The notes beneath the pieces were generated by a model. It was not told the DNA's origin. It saw only the letters and a list, made by a program, of their open reading frames with translations, and searched no databases. A program made the translations under genes and the position numbers. This document shows, one piece after another, positions 23,389-33,479 of a stretch of DNA of 64,000 bases. Source of the stretch: Haematococcus lacustris (lineage: Eukaryota > Chlorophyta > Chlorophyceae > Chlamydomonadales > Haematococcaceae); NCBI GenBank assembly GCA_030144725.1, contig JASKMD010000019.1:555596-619595 (forward strand), written 5' to 3'. Positions within the stretch are counted from its first letter, which is position 1. Each line of letters starts with the position of its first letter.

Positions 23389-24088
23389 TCTATAGCTAAC
23401 ATACCTCTAAGGGGACAAAAGAGAAACAAAGAGGAGAGGCACTGTATGGTAAGGAAGCAAAGGAGGAAACCACACAAGAAGGAAACAACCACTACAGGTC
23501 ACCCCCGCCATTGGCTGCACCCCTGATAAAATCTTTCTGGTCTTTAAGAGTTTTCCAACGATTCCTGCGTAGGGCGGTGCAGCTCATCAAGGCGAAGCTA
23601 GCGAAATGCTCGGGCTAATGTGCATCTGTGCCGGGGCGGGCGGGGGTGCTGGAAGATTGGGTCGCGTTGTGCCGGGGACAGCCTGCTTAGTGGGGCTGTG
23701 CTCGGCAAACAGCTATCGCGCTCAGCGGCCCAACTTTTCAACTTTTTGAATTTCTGTCGGGCGCAGGACCTCCCTTGACATGTGTTCTAGTGCTAATGCT
23801 AGTGCTGATGATGTGCTTGAGAGTGCTGGTATGTCTTGTGGGCTGTCCCTGCAATTCAACAGCGTGCGGCTCGTGTCACGTGAAACCATGTCAAATTCTC
23901 ATGAAATGGGCACTTTTCCGGCCGTTCTCACTGTCCAACCAGGGCGGCAGGATGTGAACTGCCAGTTCTGTGCGGCTCCTTGTGTGGGCTTCTATCGTGT
24001 AATCAGGACATAAACGCGTTGTGTTCATGTTTGGGCCGTTTGTGATGCTCCAAAGTAGACCCCCATGCACCTTACATAACCAGCCAAA

Positions 24089-26631
24089 TCAGCCATATAA
24101 ACGCTTCACCTCATATTCAAACTCCAGCTGCTCACTCCTTAGGTCCCTCACCACTAAACGACGCAGTTTCCGACGTTCCTTTGGCCTATCCAACCCCATG
24201 TGCTGGCAATATCGTGCACAATGTGTGTTGGTCAGTTTGCCAAAGCACACCTCATCATGCAACAAATTGGGATAGAACCACATCAACAATGCATAACACT
24301 CTTCGTCATCCCTCACCTCCTTCACAGTATCTTGAAACATGGGCATGGGCTCCAGTGGGGTAGTGGTGTCAGGCTTCATGCATGGCAGGCATGGCACACT
24401 CATGCACGTGCTGCATGCACAAGCAGCCATGGCCCATTGAGGCTGCTCCCTGTCAGGTGTGAACACCATGCGGTGCATTGCCCTGCACCCCTCCACCTTA
24501 TCATGCATGCGTTCCACATCAGCCTCAGGCATACTGCATACACCTGCTTGTTGCGCGTGCCCTTCCCTCCCCCTTGCTACCCCTGCTGCCTCTGCCTTTG
24601 CTGCAGCTCTTAGCACAGCAGACACTGCTGCCGCAGCAATTGCTGCTGCCGCTGCTTGGTGCTCATCCATCCTGCACAGGAGCAGCAACAGCAATAGCAC
24701 GATGGCAGCAGCAGCAGCAGTAGCAGCAGCAGCAGTAGCAACAGAGGACTATAAGGCTCGTGGATGGTGGGGTGGATGGTGGGGGCAGCGCTCACCTTGC
24801 AGGTTGGGAGGGCAGTTGCTGCTCCTGCTCATCAACCACCGGCAGCGTGGCAAATCTGTTGCGTGTCGTCAGCAACACTGTGGGGGCTGCACGGTGCACC
24901 CGCTAAGCTGTGGCGCGTGTAGCCGAAGTCTGCGCTGCTGGCTGCCATGCGCGCTCTCTAGCGGGGGTGTAATGCTCACACAGACCTCCCATGAAGGCCT
25001 TCCAACACGTGGCAGCGGGGGTGTTGTTAAACACCTGGTGTAACCACCACACCTCTGCACCCCCAGTGAGACGACCAGCAGCGTAGGGGACCCATAGATC
25101 CACAGGCATGCGGCATGCTTTGAAGTACCCCGTCAGAGACCGCCCCCAGGCCCTCACGTCCAACCCAGTGGCTGTGCCCCCATGCAGGGGCGGTGGTGGC
25201 AGGCAGGAAGGGCTGGATGGCAGTGGCTGGGTTGGACTAGACTGAGCTTGTTGCGCTGGCCTAGGCTGAGGGGAAGGGGACGCGATTGCCAGCAATAGGC
25301 GTTGGTGGGCACCCACCACAGCTGAGTAGGGCAGCCCAGGGATGCGCAATGCCCTGCCATACATGCACACATGCACACATGCCCGCATGCCCGCATGCAC
25401 ACATTTGCACACATGCCCACATGCAGACATACATGCACACATGCCCTGCCATACATACACACATGCATCCCACAATGGTTTGTGGGAGGTGAGGTGGGTG
25501 GGTGCTTGGGAGGGCATGCATGGGAACTGCGTACCTTGGCAAGGGCGCTAGTGTTGTGTCCTGGCGTGGGCGCTTCAAAAGGGGTGACCTGAGGGACTCA
25601 GGGACGTGGGGAGAGCATGGAGGATGGTCTGGGAGGGGGTGGTTGGTGCTGACACCCTGCTGGTCTGCAGCCTCTTGCAGCTGCTTCTCCACATGCTGCT
25701 GCTTCAGTACCAGGTCTGCATGCTGCTGCTGCAACAAGTGTTGTTGTACTGCCAGCTGCTGCTGCACCTGGCGTTGCAATTCACCTGCACTTTGTGCCTC
25801 GAGCTGTTGCTGCAACCTGTTAAGCTGCTGCTGCAACTGCAGGTGGTGCTGCTGCTCAGCCACGTGTTGCTCCCTCTGCTGCAGGTCCGCCTGCTGCTGC
25901 TGCAGGTGGTGCTGCTGCTCAGCCACGTGTTGCTCCCTCTGCTGCAGGTCTGCCTGCTGCAACTGCAGGTGGTGCTGCTGCTCAGCCACGTGTTGCTCCC
26001 TCAGCTGCAGGTCTGCCTGCTGCTGCTGCAGCTGGTGGTGTTGCTGAGCCACATGCTGCTCCCTCAGCTGCAGGTCCGCCTGCTGCTGCTGCACCTGTTG
26101 CTGCTGCTGAGCCACCTGCTGCTCCCTCTGCTGCATGTCTGCCTGCTGCTGCTGCAGCTGGTGTTGCTGCTCAGCCAACTGCTGCTCCCTCAGGTGCATG
26201 TCTGCCTGCTGCTGCTGCAGCTGCTGTTGCTGCTCAGCCACCTGCTGCTCCTTACGTTGAAGTTCATCCTGCTGCAGGTCCTGCAGCTGTTGCTGTAGAT
26301 GTTGCAAGCGTTGGGTGTCAGTAGCTTGTTGCTCCCTCTGCTGCAGTTCAGGCTGCAGCTGGTGCAACTGTGCCTCATAAGCACGAGCATCAGCCTGTGC
26401 CTGGGCCTCAGCCTCATAAGCACCAGCATCAGCCTCATAAGCACCAGCCTCATCAGCACCAGCCTCATCAGCCTCATAAGCACCAGCATCAGCCTGTGCC
26501 TGGGTCTCAGCCTCAGCAGCACCAGCCTGGGCCTTGGCTTCAGCCTCAGCAGCCCTGCGCTGTGCCATAACCTCCCTCGCTTTTTGCGCACCGGCACATC
26601 TAGCCATCACCCCCCTTTTCTTGGTAACCAT
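24089..26631 (-). CDS. Transposon-borne Gln-rich coiled-coil / gag-like protein with one in-frame TAG
   Basis: Translation from ATG at 26631 (MVTKKRGVMARC) gives an Ala/Glu-rich start, then about 250 residues of Gln-rich coiled coil built from an imperfect repeat related to LQQQQADLQQREQHVAEQ. A phase-matched intron (AG/GTACGC donor near 25536, acceptor after TGTATGGCAG near 25350) leads to a segment resembling retrotransposon gag capsids: RSLTGYFKACRMPVDLW, AEVWWLHQVFNN and CWKAFMGGLCEHYTP. An in-frame TAG follows at about 24904; the same frame then continues with TRNRFATLPVVDEQEQ, a second phase-matched intron, an Ala-rich stretch, a Cys cluster (CACSTCMSVPCLPC) and a Lys/Arg-rich C-terminus ending at 24089. 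The TAG could be a disabling mutation, a recoded stop or an unrecognised intron. No DDE, RT or protease motif was seen. The gag resemblance is by pattern only. Confidence 0.6.
25362..25470. repeat. ACATGC-type microsatellite in intron
   Basis: Degenerate repeats of ACATGCACACATGCCCGC lie in the first intron of the gag-like gene. Cys/His/Met-rich open frames on both strands here are products of the repeat. Confidence 0.8.
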
Positions 26632-27248
26632 GGCGTTTACAGGCCTGCACAACGGCAAACACTTCTCACAGCTCAGTGTCTGCATGTTTTTCACTAATTC
26701 TTGCCGTTCGTGGTTGCTCAGAAGCCACAAGCACCAGTAATCAGGAACTCTTGAGCAACCTAAAAATGGCTGCAACATGTGGACTGAACCTGTTTTCAGC
26801 GACAATCCGCAATCGCGGTCACGCTCCCAACCCACAATGCCATCGACCTGCAGAGGCGCCGTTTGATGACAAAAGGTGACACTTTGGAGCGGGGGGCAAG
26901 GAAGCAGGCCGGGAAGCAGCAGGTGAGCTTGGGAGTGGGTCTCGATTCGTGCTAGGACGTTGCAGCACTGATGCGTGCTAACCTGAAAAGTTGGCATGTC
27001 CAGTCAGGATGCGCCATTCACGCCGCTCTGGGTCAAGGCTGCCTAATGCCGTCGCTAAATGTGTCTGCGACGCTCCAGAACACGTCGCGTGTTGGGGCCA
27101 GCCACCCGGCAAACCGCTGGAGCTGTCTGCACTCTATTCGGGCCATCGCCAGCTCATCGCACAAATCGGCGGCCTCATCCGTGCAGAGATGAGCAAGTTT
27201 TTATCTCATGAGCCATGGGGGTGCAGCCAATGGCGGGGGTGACCTACA

Positions 27249-27816
27249 GTACCAGGGTGTACAAAAACCGAATCACTAGCAACTACGACGCCCCCAGGTA
27301 ATCACCCAACTAGCTCTAAACCCGAGAAGGCAAGGGAAACATGAAACTCACCTAAAAGCAACAGGCCCTGCCCGCCTCTACTGAGATCCTGACTGTCCCA
27401 ATCCGGACCTTGCTCCTAGAAGCCATGCATGCACCAACGCTTGACGCGACACTCGCCGGCTGTTGGACTCGCCGCCGGCATCACACTCCCGCAGGGCATA
27501 TCTACGGACACGCGGCAGTAAGAGGTCTCTATCAGTAGAGGTATTGCAACGTCTCGTGTGCTCACCCAAGCGCTGTACACAGCTTGTCAATCAGGTGGGT
27601 CAATGGTACACCCCTCGCCCCCCGATCCTGCCTTACACCGTACGATGCCTTGACTGGACAGCGATGCGCAGCAGCGCAGTAGTTAGTAATGGTCAGCCTT
27701 TGAGGCTGGAGACCTTGTCATGTCTGGCCTGCCCTGCGCCGTTGGGCGCGCCCTACGAGCGAGCGCGCTGTGCCCGCAGTGCTGAGACCCTGTCTCCGCT
27801 TGCCCAACTGCGCAGG
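27249..27816. other. Region between transposon and pherophorin-like gene
   Basis: No supported exon. It would include the promoter of the pherophorin-like gene if the signal-peptide exon at 27817 belongs to it. Confidence 0.35.
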
Positions 27817-27915
27817 ATGGCGTACACGCGCCAGGCCCTCCACGGCCCAGGCGCCGTCGTCCTGACCTGCGCCGTACTCGCCAGCCTGCTCATATCTGCG
27901 ACTGCCACTCTCAAT
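27817..27915 (+). CDS. Candidate signal-peptide exon upstream of the pherophorin-like gene
   Basis: An ATG opens 33 codons beginning MAYTRQALHGPG and continuing with a hydrophobic core (VVLTCAVLASLLIS) typical of a secretory signal, followed by a GTAGGT donor. Pherophorins are secreted, so this could be their first exon, but exons joining it to 28696 were not identified and the usual N-terminal pherophorin domain was not found. The link is inference. Confidence 0.35.
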
Positions 27916-28695
27916 GTAGGTGGCGCGATCCTCGGCGGTGACCACACCAGCCCTTGTTTGCACAGCAGCACCACGGCATGCTGGCCCTGCTGCCCGCCCT
28001 GCTGCTCCTTTGTCACCCAGACTATTGGCTCAGCCCCAGCTTCGCCAAAAGGGATGCATGCACCACCCATACTCCTTGCCACAGCTGAAGCTGCGCCCTG
28101 AGTGGTTATCTGTGTGTGTCCGCTGCTCATCGTGCAGTCGTGCACCAACTTCTACAAGAACGCGGACCATGAATCCGCTGTGCACGCATCCCCGCGGACA
28201 CGGTGCAGCATAGCAGTAGTAGTAGTGATGGTCCAGCCTTAACCAGTGGGCTGGACCCACTAGGGCAGGCCCTACTCTGTTGCAACTCTAGCTGTGCCGA
28301 CTCTGCTGCTAGCATTGCAACACCCTGCCCTCCCTTGCCCCGCTCCCACCCACTGCTGCTGCTGGCAACTGGCAATTGGCTGCAGATTTGCTTCTTCACT
28401 GGGACAGGGGATGATTTCAAGGTCTGCATAGGTGGGTGACTGGGAGAGGATAGTGCACAGCGGAAGGCCATGGTCCGCATGTGGCACAACCAGCAGCAAG
28501 TGTTAGGGCATGAGCCAGGGTGCATGCGGCTAGGTTGCATTTATGAGGGCAATGAGGCCCCGCACCTGGCGGTGAGGAAAATGAGGCTCCACCCAGCAAA
28601 CCCGAGGGCAGTTCTGCGCATGCATGCTGACAGGTCTATGCAAAAGTACCATTCTTTGGCCACACCAGTGTGTGTGACTGGGCCTGTTTTTGCAG

Positions 28696-30943
28696 GCTGT
28701 GTGCAACAAGTCAATGGCAACCCTCGCATCGCGCCCAATTGCCCAAAGCCCTCTCCACCCCCTTCCCCACCCCGTCCACCCTCGCCATCGCCCCGCCCGC
28801 CATCACCACGTCCTCCCCCTCCCTTCCCTCGTCCGCCCTCCCCCAGCCCGCCATCTCCACGCCCACCTCCCCCCAGCCCACCCATGGAGCGCACCCAGCC
28901 CCTCCCCATTCCCGCCATCGCCCAGGCCACCCAGCCCACCCAGCCCCTCTCCGTTCCCGCCATCGCCCAGCCCCCCTAGCCCACCCAGCCCCTCTCCGTT
29001 CCCGCCATCGCCCAGCCCACCCAGCCCACCCAGCCCCTCTCCATTCCCGCCATCGCCCAGCCCCCCTAGCCCACCCAGCCCCTCTCCGTTCCCGCCATCG
29101 CCCAGCCCCCCCAGCCCCTCTCCGTTCCCACCATCGCCCAGCCCCCCTAGCCCACCCAGCCCCTCTCCGTTCCCGCCATCGCCCAGCCCACCCAGCCCAC
29201 CCAGCCCCTCTCCGTTCCCACCATCGCCCAGCCCACCCAGCCCACCCAGCCCCTCTCCATTCCCGCCATCGCCCAGCCCACCCAGCCCACCCAGCCCCTC
29301 TCCGTTCCCGCCATCGCCCAGCCCCCCTAGCCCACCCAGCCCCTCTCCATTCCCGCCATCGCCCAGCCCACCCAGCCCACCCAGCCCCTCTCCGTTCCCG
29401 CCATCGCCCAGCCCACCCAGCCCACCCAGCCCCTCTCCATTCCCGCCATCGCCCAGCCCCCCTAGCCCACCCAGCCCCTCTCCGTTCCCACCATCGCCCA
29501 GCCCCCCTAGCCCACCCAGCCCCCCTCCGTTCCCGCCATCGCCCAGCCCACCCAGCCCACCCAGCCCCTCTCCGTTCCCGCCATCGCCCAGCCCCCCTAG
29601 CCCACCCAGCCCCTCTCCATTCCCGCCATCGCCCAGCCCACCCAGCCCACCCAGCCCCTCTCCGTTCCCGCCATCGCCCAGCCCACCCAGCCCACCCAGC
29701 CCCTCTCCATTCCCGCCATCGCCCAGCCCCCCTAGCCCACCCAGCCCCTCTCCGTTCCCACCATCGCCCAGCCCCCCTAGCCCACCCAGCCCCCCTCCGT
29801 TCCCGCCATCGCCCAGCCCACCCAGCCCACCCAGCCCCTCTCCGTTCCCGCCATCGCCCAGCCCACCCAGCCCACCCAGCCCCTCTCCATTCCCGCCATC
29901 GCCCAGCCCCCTAAGCCCACCCAGCCCCTCTCCGTTCCCGCCATCGCCCAGCCCACCCAGCCCCTTCCCACTCTCACCACCGCCCAGCCCACCTCCAGCA
30001 GCACCAGGGTTCCCACTTTGCGTCTGCAACAGAGCAGCAGCCAACACCCCCTTTGAGTTCACTCTAACCAGTGTCAGCAGCGTCCCTGTCACCAACGTCA
30101 CGGGCAGCTTCCGCGTCAGGCCATGCAATGCCAACAGCAACTCCTGTTGCTCCATGGACCTGAACAAGGTGGAGTTCTTGTCAGGTGGGAACATGGCCAA
30201 GCGCACTGCTTGCATGCATGTTACACTGCATTGAGCTACGCTGCTCAAGCTTACAGTGTTGAGTGGGAGGGTAGCAAGGGCATGCCCCAAGGCTACTCTC
30301 CTCCCTCAATGCCCGCCTCCCCAAGGACTCCTCAAGCCTGCAGCCTGGTATGTGTGACAGTGGTGTCTCCCGGGCTTTGCTAATGATACGGCTGTGCCAT
30401 GAGTGCCAGCTCCCCTTTGCTGCACGTGGCCCAGTGCCCCATCCCAAGTCACAGCCCTGAGCATGAGGGCTGTAGGGATCGTCATCCCCCCTCAAGGCCT
30501 ACTCAAGCCTGTAGCCTGTCCACCATTCCTTGTACTCATTTTGCTGCATTCTCCTACACCCTGACTCCTATACAGCAGCTTGCAGCCTGTCAAGCCCACG
30601 GTGTACACTCCCCTGATGTGCGGCTGCTCCCCCTGCAGGTGACCGCTGCCAAGGCAGTGTGCAGGCTGTGTTCGTGAACGGGGTGTCCAGGTCCTGGTCC
30701 TGGCAAATCTATGGCCCGGGCAAGTTTGTGTTCAAGATCACCAACCTGGGTCTCAGCTCGCGACCTGGCCCTAACTACGCCGATGGGGTGGTGCTCCAGG
30801 TTGTGCTGAGGCCGGGCTCAACCTGCCCCAGCTTTGAGACCTTCTTCCCTGCTCGGGTGTACTCCATCTTCAATGCCAGGCAGAACTGCTGCCCGGTGTC
30901 ACCCCTGCGCCTGCCCAGTGGTGCATCAGATGAGGTGGAATGA
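28696..30943 (+). CDS. Pherophorin-like extracellular matrix glycoprotein (3' part)
   Basis: Two exons are clear: about 28696-30184 and 30639-30943, joined in phase (G/GT) to a TGA stop. The first opens with a Cys-containing segment ([10 protein letters not shown]) leading into SPPP/SPSP-rich hydroxyproline-rod sequence, then about 20 copies of a 15-residue Pro/Ser/Phe unit, then the C-terminal pherophorin domain: [29 protein letters not shown] / [26 protein letters not shown] and [10 protein letters not shown], with the family's conserved Cys pairs. Pherophorins assemble the hydroxyproline-rich cell wall or extracellular matrix of volvocine algae. The reading frame must change by one between about 28880 and 28910, because the first SPPP block and the long repeat are in different frames; this is a frameshift, a sequencing slip or an unrecognised splice. 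The N-terminal domain is missing from the model. Confidence 0.85.
28915..29990 (+). repeat. 45-bp coding minisatellite with 270-bp higher-order unit
   Basis: About 24 copies of a 45-bp unit (CCCAGCCCACCCAGCCCCTC-type) encode the Pro/Ser/Phe rod of the pherophorin-like protein. Variants (CTAG versus CACC, CCATTCC versus CCGTTCC) repeat in order: the rare CCCCCTCCGT variant recurs at 29521 and 29791, exactly six units apart. The antisense strand is open and Gly-rich but is not a gene. Confidence 0.9.
30352..30483 (+). repeat. Dispersed repeat, copy B, in pherophorin intron
   Basis: Near-identical over about 120 bp to 14219-14340, starting TGTGACAGTGGTGTCT and ending near GTAGGGATCGTCAT. It lies in the intron between the last two pherophorin exons. 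Confidence 0.75.
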
Positions 30944-31137
30944 GGCACGGTGGGAGTGCAGCCGACTTTGCATAGGGCTTTGCTGCAATAGAGCTACCTG
31001 CTATGGATCACTTGAGCATGAGTACAATGCAACGACAGCCAAGCAGGTGCCGGTCTACACACATTGCTGCTTTGGTAGGTTCGTTCATGCACACTGATAC
31101 TTCTCATCCCATCTTGGATGCTTTGCTTGTCATGGCG

Positions 31138-31246
31138 AGAGCATTGAGCACAGTGTATTGTGCATTTTGCAACGAGCATTGCGCATTGTGCAATGAGTAT
31201 TGTGCAATGAGCACTGAGCGACAAGCATGGAGCATTAAGCATTGAA
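31138..31246. repeat. Degenerate GAGCATTG-type repeat
   Basis: Loose tandem iterations of sequences such as GAGCATTG, TGTGCAATGAG and TTGTGCATTT. No coding value. Confidence 0.6.
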
Positions 31247-31429
31247 GGGAAGCTATTAGCGCCGGAGCTGCAGCAGTCATTGCTGGTTGTCTATCTGTCT
31301 TTCTTGATGTGCAAACACACTGTGCATATGGCTTCTGTATGGTTTGTACATATCTTCTCAGCTAAACTTCCTTGCTTGCTTACATTGTGGTTCAATGTCA
31401 ACAAATCCGTGTGGCTATTGGGTCTTGCA

Positions 31430-31434
31430 TGTAA
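31430..31434 (+). terminator. Candidate TGTAA polyadenylation signal for the pherophorin-like gene
   Basis: TGTAA is the standard polyadenylation signal of chlamydomonadalean genes. This one lies about 490 nt after the stop codon in an otherwise non-coding stretch. A five-base match is weak on its own. Confidence 0.35.
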
Positions 31435-31572
31435 GAGTGCGACTATTAGAGATATCCCGTCAGCATACAATGCATGCAGAGCCGACCGGGTGAGGGTTGG
31501 GGGAAGGGGAAGGGGAAGGGGAAGGGGACCTTTGGCAGCATTGCTCCAACACCTACTCCAGCGCCCTAAAGC

Positions 31573-31670
31573 TGCGCCCTCGTCCCCGCCCCCGCCCCCG
31601 CCCCCGCCCCCGCCCCCGCCCCCGCCCCCGCCCCCGCCCCCGCCCCCGCCCCCGCTCCCGCTCCCGCTCC
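31573..31670. repeat. (CCCGCC)n microsatellite
   Basis: About 15 copies of a CCCGCC/CCGCCC hexamer grade into CCCGCT. A (GGGAAG)n purine stretch precedes it at about 31498-31527. Open frames here are artefacts. Confidence 0.9.
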
Positions 31671-32129
31671 CGCCTGGCCTCGCACACCGAATGCCGGCGG
31701 ACAGTCCGTCACGAGTAACCTCGGCGACAAACCTAGTCTGCGACTAACATACTCACGCTCAGCACAGAACTCTCCTCGTGTTTCATGACGAGGTACCGCG
31801 GGCCAGGCATCCTGTGCGCCGAGTACGCTTCGCTTGTGAGATGCGCACTCGTTCATTGCCTACTAGCATCTTTCCTAGTATAGCAGATATATTCAACTGG
31901 TGGCAGGGAAACCAAATGCAGGTAGTGGATGGGCATATAAAACGCCGAGGCCAGTTTGGACTAGGACGTCCATCTATAGCGGGACATAAACCGGCTAGAC
32001 CAAACGTTTGTAGCGTTTGGAACGACTCGTGCAAGATCTGGCCCTGGTGCGGGTTGTAAAAGACTGCCAGCAGGAGGACAGGTACTGGCGGCGGCGCAGG
32101 CAAGCTGCGCGTCCTCCCACCTGTCCTCC

Positions 32130-32303
32130 CAGCCCGCGCCGTGTCCTCCCACCTGGCCACACTCGCACCTGCAGGCCTCTACACTCCAAAGCAAAGGCCC
32201 TTGGCACCACCCCTGTTTACATCACTCATACCACCTGCATGCGCTGCCACTTCCATAATGCCCAAGTGCCACTGCCAAACCCCATGCGGCCGTGCCTTTG
32301 CGG
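32130..32303 (+). repeat. Leader of the (GGGGC)n array
   Basis: The segment CACCTGGCCACACTCGCACC, then GGCCTCTACACTCCAAAGC, parallels the leader of the (TGGGC)n array at 17148. The two arrays therefore share flanking sequence. Confidence 0.65.
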
Positions 32304-32968
32304 GCGTGGCGTGGCGTGGCGTGGCGTGGCGTGGCGTGGCGTGGCGGGGCGGGGCGGGGCGGGGCGGGGCGGGGCGGGGCGGGGCGGGGCGGGGCGGGGC
32401 GGGGCGGGGCGGGGCGGGGCGGGGCGGGGCGGGGCGGGGCGGGGCGGGGCGGGGCGGGGCGGGGCGGGGCGGGGCGGGGCGGGGCGGGGCGGGGCGGGGC
32501 GGGGCGGGGCGGGGCGGGGCGGGGCGGGGCGGGGCGGGGCGGGGCGGGGCGGGGCGGGGCGGGGCGGGGCGGGGCGGGGCGGGGCGGGGCGGGGCGGGGC
32601 GGGGCGGGGCGGGGCGGGGCGGGGCGGGGCGGGGCGGGGCGGGGCGGGGCGGGGCGGGGCGGGGCGGGGCGGGGCGGGGCGGGGCGGGGCGGGGCGGGGC
32701 GGGGCGGGGCGGGGGCGGGGCGGGGCGGGGCGGGGCGGGGCGGGGCGGGGCGGGGGCGGGGCGGGGCGGGGCGGGGCGGGGCGGGGCGGGGCGGGGCGGG
32801 GGCGGGGCGGGGCGGGGCGGGGCGGGGCGGGGCGGGGCGGGGCGGGGCGGGGCGGGGCGGGGCGGGGCGGGGCGGGGCGGGGCGGGGCGGGGCGGGGCGG
32901 GGCGGGGCGGGGCGGGGCGGGGCGGGGCGGGGCGGGGCGGGGCGGGGCGGGGCGGGGCGGGGCGGGGC
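32304..32968. repeat. (GGGGC)n pentanucleotide array of about 660 bp
   Basis: After a few GTGGC units the sequence is essentially pure GGGGC for about 125 copies, with single-base GGGGGC interruptions near 32711, 32751 and 32798. All six frames stay open because the pentamer contains no stop, giving false Ala-Gly-Arg or Pro-Arg-Ala proteins. The G-rich strand has strong G-quadruplex potential. Confidence 0.97.
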
Positions 32969-33479
32969 CGAGTAAGAGACCGAAGTGAGGCATACGAAGC
33001 CTTTTTGTACTGTCCGCTGTCGCACTGTGCGCTGTCCGTCCTTTGACAGCCGTTGCATTTGATGACGCGTCCTTAGCTACTAGTAAGGTCCTGACAGATG
33101 GGTACTGGTTAATGAGATGAGACCTGCAACGGAGACCTCAGCGGAGGCTGCTGCGGAGACAGCTTACAGTGCGGTGCAGCGGAGCGCGTCACAACAAATG
33201 GCGTACAGTGGCGTAAAATGGCGTACAGCGGAATGCTAACATGTTGCCTGCTTCTGCTGAGCCCCAGAGGGCATTTTAGGCCGTTCTAGGCCATTACTGC
33301 CAAGCCCTGTCTGCCAGAGACACTGGCAGCTTGGGAGAGGGACTGGCTGCTCATTAGCTGCCGCCTGCTGCCAGGCCACATCAGGCCCCTACCGAGGCTG
33401 AATGTGGGTTGGCTCAGCAGCGTGTGGCTGCCAGTTTGCACAGGTCCTCGTCTGCCAGTGAACCCAGCCCGGGACCAGG
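32969..33479. other. Intergenic, nothing recognised
   Basis: It has a short GCGGAG/GCGTACAG-type degenerate repeat near 33130-33235. It may include upstream parts of the Fanzor-like copy that starts further right. Confidence 0.4.

Larger units (their letters stand above)
23497..27244 (-). mobile_element. 3.75-kb TIR element carrying a gag-like gene, 4-bp target duplication
   Basis: The left end begins GGTCACCCCCGCCATTGG and the right end is its complement; TACA flanks both sides (23493-23496 and 27245-27248). Subterminal regions differ between the two ends but match the two ends of the 964-bp element at 16157-17120 in inverted orientation, confirming the boundaries independently. The interior encodes one minus-strand gene with a Gln-rich coiled coil and a gag-like segment and no visible DDE transposase or reverse transcriptase. 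It may be an autonomous element of an unfamiliar kind, or a non-autonomous one that captured a gag-like gene. Confidence 0.85.

Noticed and set aside
25502..26298. Plus-strand Leu- and Cys-rich open frames
   Set aside because: They are antisense to the Gln-rich coiled coil of the gag-like gene (CAG read as CTG, TGC or GCT).
27463..28101. Plus-strand 212-aa frame as a single protein
   Set aside because: Only the internal signal-peptide-like segment from 27817 with a GTAGGT donor looks meaningful; the rest shows no motif.
28915..29990. CRISPR-like array of regularly spaced repeats
   Set aside because: Units are contiguous 45-bp coding repeats without unique spacers, in a eukaryotic gene.
28803..30290. 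Long Gly-rich minus-strand open frame
   Set aside because: It is the antisense of the pherophorin proline-rod minisatellite; the plus strand carries the conserved pherophorin domain and splice sites.
32017..33058. Several 230-320-aa Ala-Gly-Arg or Pro-Arg-Ala proteins on both strands
   Set aside because: A (GGGGC)n pentamer has no stop in any frame, so all these are repeat artefacts.
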